Shown here: positions 9,346-12,814 of the stretch, in pieces
Numbering within the stretch: the stretch's first letter is position 1
Layout: each line of letters opens with the position of its first letter
Assembly: GCA_018398765.1 (NCBI GenBank)
Contig: JAHBMJ010003127.1
Location: 1-12,814 of the forward strand
Reading direction: 5' to 3'
DNA from: Chromera velia
Lineage: Eukaryota > Sar > Chromeraceae
DNA length: 12,814 bases
Translations under genes and position numbers: made by a program
Notes under the pieces: model-generated
What the model saw: only the letters and a program-made list of their open reading frames with translations
What the model was told of the DNA's origin: nothing
Database searches by the model: none

Positions 9346-9477
9346 ATGGAGAACTTGGCGAAGACGCGGTCGACCACTGAGGCAAAGAAGGCAGCACAGA
9401 CTGCTTTCGCCATGCCAAGCGTGTATGCCCATGCATTTTTTTCATTAGCGAAGTTTCTGGCTGGGAGACAGTATTGA
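9346..9477 (+). CDS. Possible small protein or terminal exon, 43 aa
   Basis: An ATG at 9346 opens 43 codons ending in TGA at 9475-9477. The product is basic at first (KTRSTTEAKKAAQ) and then hydrophobic and aromatic (YAHAFFSLAKFLAG), which looks protein-like. The frame is also open upstream to about 9289, so this may be the last exon of a gene rather than a free small ORF. A CAG at about 9289 could act as acceptor, though not the TGCAG type used elsewhere here. The opposite strand carries a comparably plausible 30-codon frame (MAKAVCAAFFASVVDRVFAK onward), so the strand is not settled. No family is recognised. Confidence 0.25.
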   Translation: MENLAKTRSTTEAKKAAQTAFAMPSVYAHAFFSLAKFLAGRQY

Positions 9478-9931
9478 TGCAGCTAATGGTCTGTCACTTT
9501 CCTCCGACCGTCTTGCCCTCATACACTTTGATGAGGCCCCAATCCCCTTCACTTGCATTTCATGGTTCCCGATTTTATTATTTTACAGCAGCCCGCCATC
9601 CATGTCACCCAGAGACAGGCAGAACGCGTGATAGGAGAGGGTGTATTGGTCTGGGCATGATTTCGAAGAGACCGCGCACACAGGCTGGCAGCACCACAAA
9701 AAGAAGGCGCGCTCACTGAGAGCATGCAGGCGAATCCATTTGCCGCTCTTTCTACCCGTTGTGTCCATCCGCTGATACAACACAATACAGTCAGGTGGAG
9801 TGCGTGTCTTGATTGTATGCGATTTTTGACACTGATTCACGAAACCATAAGCAGACAGACGGATCAAACACAGGCCAGAACATGCAGACTTCATGCTAGA
9901 CTTCATGCATGAGACGCCACAAGAGAAAGAA
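9478..9931. other. 3' flank of the minus-strand gene, no gene seen
   Basis: This stretch follows the stop codon of the minus-strand gene (9932-9934). It presumably contains that gene's 3' UTR. On the minus strand an AATAAA reads at 9574-9579, about 350 nt after the stop, as a weak polyadenylation candidate. I support no coding frame here. Confidence 0.35.
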
Positions 9932-10696
9932 TCAGAAGAAAGGCGCCCTGTCTCTGGCCTCCTCCTCCTGTCTCCTGCTCTCTTTCAATTTGCCCATCGC
10001 TTCCTCCACGATGTTGTTCGCGTCTGCCACTGACATGACCACCTTAGAGCCAGGGGCCGATTCTGCGGCCTTCTTCGACATCGCGTTGTGCATGGCATCC
10101 TGCACACAAGCCTCATTTCGAGCTCGGACACACACACACACACACACACATCCTTGTCTTGTAGAAACGTACAGTAAAGAGCGCAATAGAAAGCTCACCA
10201 GCACAAACATCCAACCAAGCATGCCCCTAACCCCCTCCCCTCCCTCCTTTTCACCCACCGACAGACGGACAAGAGGGAGAGACAGACAAAAAGTCCAACG
10301 AACCTTCATGGCCTCAATCCACTGAAAGGTTGCACCCGCGATGCTCTGTGCCTGCAGGCACGCACCGTTGCACAAGAGAGAGAGAGCGGGAAAGTTGGAT
10401 CGATTGAATAGAGAGAGACCCTGCCCTGCCGCATCCCCGCCCTGTACTATTCCCCTCCATAGAGAAGACTTCCAACACGTCTTTCACTCTTGCGTCTCTC
10501 CCGATCCCCCTCCGTGAGGCGACTCATCACTCACCACCTGCCCCAACAAAAGGTTCTCTGATCCATGAAGGAAGAGGAAGAAAGCTTGCGTTAGTGTGTC
10601 TGGGAGAGGGAGTCAGAGACAGACTATGTGTTTCTTCTTCTCCCTCTTTTTCTTCATACACACGAGAGACAAAAAGGAACAAAGAACAAAGTCGGA

Positions 10697-10764
<68 letters not shown>

Positions 10765-12736
10765 CAGAGACAGCGACAGAGAGACAGACAGAAAAGAAGA
10801 GCGAATGAAAGACAGAGATGGGGCGATAGAAGGGGCCCCGGCATGGGCCTACACACCTGTAGCGCCGGAAGGGAGCCGAGGAAGTCCTCTGACATCTCTT
10901 CCATGTTCTTCCCGACGTACTCCTTCTGCATGCACATCCACGCGGTCGACCATGCGGATATGCACGCTGTTATACAGCCACACAGCTTGCTCTCACGCAC
11001 CAACCGCAGAAAAAAAGCTAGAGACGGGGGCGGGGGAAGAAAGAAAAAAAGAAAAATGGAGACCGGCAGGGAAAGGGGAAAAGAGATCCCCCCTTATTGG
11101 TATCTGAGGAAGAGACCGACCATACGGAGAGAGGGGCTTCATGGAAGAAAACGTCGCACTACCCAAGCTTTTTCATGCTACTCATGCGTCCCGTTCAGCA
11201 GGCCAGCTCACTTGACAGTGAGCTGATGCAGCAAAATCCTAGCTCCAGATTCCATGCAGGATTGTGCGTACTCCAGAGAACCACTTGAACACAAGAGCCA
11301 ATACTGAAGAAAACAATGATCCAATGACTTCTTCAAGTTAATTCAACCCACCACGCGGTTATCGAACGCGTCCATTCTCTCACCCAGCTCTCCCAGTGTC
11401 AGCGCACCAGCTGCCCCCTCTGCGCCTGCATTTGTTCCCCCGGACACGGAGCTGTCCTGCTGGCCGTCTCTCGGGCCCAGAATCTGCACACCGCACCGCA
11501 CCACACAAAGCAGGAAGGAAGGGAGAGATCCATTCGTCAAAGGAAAGGGTAGTGAGGGAAGGAGAAGGAAAGGTGGAAGAGACCTTTGATGATTTCTGCA
11601 TCGAGAAGAAGAGCAAGAAAAAGAGGAAAGGATACCACCCAAAGAGGATGCACGCATGTAGGTGAAGGATGTCAAGCTAAAAAGAAAATGGAAGAAGAAG
11701 TTCAAAGAAAGAAAAAAGGGATCCATCCAACGGGTTGGAAGGATGGGGTAAGCGAATCGAAGAGAGATTGACACAAAGCAGAAAAGAGCACCCCTTAATT
11801 TTTTGAAACGCCCGCTTGTTTAAATTCGAAAACAAGCGTCGTCCTTTCTTTTCCTTCTTCAATCAGACTTTTCTACTTATTTTTCTGCTCCAATGCCCGC
11901 CGGTTTCATGAACGCAACCCTTCTCACTTTCTGTAACTATGCCCGTGCAGACAGATGTCCCAAAAGAAAGTACTCTTCCAGACAGTCTATCCACGAGAAG
12001 CAAGTGGGTATGCAAATAGGCTAACTGGAAGGCATGCAGACATGGAAGCAAAGAGGCCGGCCATCGGTGAAGGCAGCCATCTGACCAACCAACCTCCTTC
12101 CAGTAGTCCAGTTCTAGATCTTCTGCATCTTCCTCTGCCGCTTCGTCCTCACTTGGCGGGTCGTACTCCTCCAGTTCCTCCTCCCACCTGCAGGCTCAGA
12201 GAGAGAACGGCAGGAGAATAGACTAAGATGAAGGAAGGAAGGAAGAAAGCAAAAGCAAACGAGGTTCCGTTTTTGAAGAAGGGTGCGGGGCGGGGAAACT
12301 GGACGCTCTGAGAGCCAATCAATTTAATGACAAAGAAAAACAAGAACCAAACACCGAAGACTATGAATCTACTCCATTCCATTCCTCCTTTGTTTTTTCT
12401 CCCAACCAACCACTGAACCCACCTTCCTCCTTTACACGGTGGACCGTCATCTTCAAATCTCCACTCACACGAGAGAACCCGAGCACAGGGCCCTTTCTCG
12501 GATTCCTCTTTGAGATGAATAATCATCCGCTTCTTCGTCTTCTCTTTCCCCTCTGCCCCCCCAGGCGACCCTGCTTCCACCTCTCTCTCAGTCCTGTCCT
12601 GAGACAGTCCGCTCCGACCAGTGCCAGGAGGACTCCCGGAGCCACGCCGATCCTCAGGGGGGGGTTCCACCACGACCACCCTGTAGGAAGTGGCCTCGAA
12701 TGGGCCCAGGGGGGTCTCGTGGTAGGGGTAGCAGGC
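9932..12736 (-). CDS. Unrecognised acidic, helical protein, last six exons, 5' end missing
   Basis: In order of transcription, the exons are 12736-12423, 12187-12094, 11483-11352, 10925-10857, 10351-10304 and 10099-9932, giving 274 codons before the TGA at 9932-9934. All five internal junctions keep frame (the first is phase 2 and makes an AGG codon). All donors are GT, and all six acceptors, including that of the first visible exon, are TGCAG. Residues 1-30 (ACYPYHETPLGPFEATSYRV) look folded. Residues 30-75 are Gly/Pro/Ser-rich, and 106-136 are very acidic (EEELEEYDPPSEDEAAEE). Residues about 165-225 form an amphipathic helical stretch, with segments such as GERMDAFDNRVKEYVGKNME and ATFQWIEAMKDAMHNAMSKK. 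A second helix near the C-terminus (ANNIVEEAMGKLKESRRQEE) is followed by the end RDRAPFF. I recognise no family. An ATG at 12742 lies directly across the acceptor, so the first visible exon could instead be a first exon; the ATGCAG and pyrimidine repeat upstream favour an internal one. It is convergent with the TPR gene. Confidence 0.68.
10128..10150. repeat. (CA)n microsatellite in the last intron of the minus-strand gene
   Basis: About eleven CA units. Read in the direction of the gene this is (TG)n, ending about 27 nt before the TGCAG acceptor at 10100. Confidence 0.9.
10697..10790. repeat. Compound (AC)n-(AG)n microsatellite in an intron of the minus-strand gene
   Basis: (AC)n with one T interruption covers about 10697-10740, (GA)n about 10742-10763, then a decaying GACA/CAGA stretch. 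It lies in the intron 10856-10352. The long His-Thr and Glu-Arg repeat frames across it are artefacts. Confidence 0.9.
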
Positions 12737-12761
12737 CTGCATCGAGAATCAAGTCACAGAC

Positions 12762-12770
12762 GCACANACA

Positions 12771-12814
<44 letters not shown>
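12762..12814. repeat. Compound (CA)n-(GA)n microsatellite at the right edge
   Basis: (CA)n to about 12788 followed by (GA)n to the end of the window, with one ambiguous base (n) at 12767. In the direction of the minus-strand gene it reads (TC)n(TG)n and ends about 25 nt before the acceptor at 12737. The window probably stops here because the repeat could not be assembled through. Confidence 0.9.

Noticed and set aside
10527-11226. Frames on both strands with His-Thr, Glu-Arg or Cys-Val runs
   Set aside because: They are translations of the (AC)n(AG)n microsatellite within an intron.
11217-11303. Possible in-frame exon of the minus-strand gene (ending in RILLHQLT)
   Set aside because: Its acceptor is TTCAG rather than TGCAG, its good GTGAGC donor is out of frame with the next exon, and skipping it gives a continuous amphipathic helix.

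Overview
The window looks like nuclear DNA of an intron-rich protist. All inferred introns are GT-AG, coding exons are short (48-314 nt apart from two long terminal or first exons), and intergenic and intronic DNA is full of microsatellites. Sixteen of the 17 acceptors I infer end in TGCAG, and the palindrome GCATGC is strongly over-represented. Together this suggests an alveolate of the chromerid or coccidian kind, but the lineage is an inference from style, not from a marker gene. I see no bacterial operon, rRNA, tRNA, CRISPR array, insertion sequence or complete transposon.

Layout: (1) Positions 1-777, minus strand: the uninterrupted 5' part of a protein gene I do not recognise, running off the left edge. 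(2) Positions 778-2392: a divergent intergenic region with a 10-bp tandem repeat, a G-run block, a GC-rich inverted repeat and clustered GCATGC sites. (3) Positions 2393-8255, plus strand: a 12-exon gene for a 759-residue tetratricopeptide-repeat (TPR) protein. It resembles the ciliary protein TTC23 and has a roughly 320-residue, disordered-looking tail encoded by one large terminal exon. (4) Positions 8256-9931: the gap between two convergent genes. It opens with an AT-rich island to about 9130 and holds one small coding-like frame at 9346-9477. (5) Positions 9932-12736, minus strand: the last six exons (274 residues) of an unrecognised acidic and helical protein whose 5' part lies beyond the right edge. 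The window ends in a (CA)n(GA)n repeat containing one ambiguous base.

The exon models were built by hand. They rest on reading-frame continuity across every junction, on the shared TGCAG acceptor, and, for the TPR gene, on uninterrupted TPR helices across junctions. If the TTC23 assignment holds, the gene points to cilium or flagellum biology in this organism. Nothing visible shows that the three protein genes act together.
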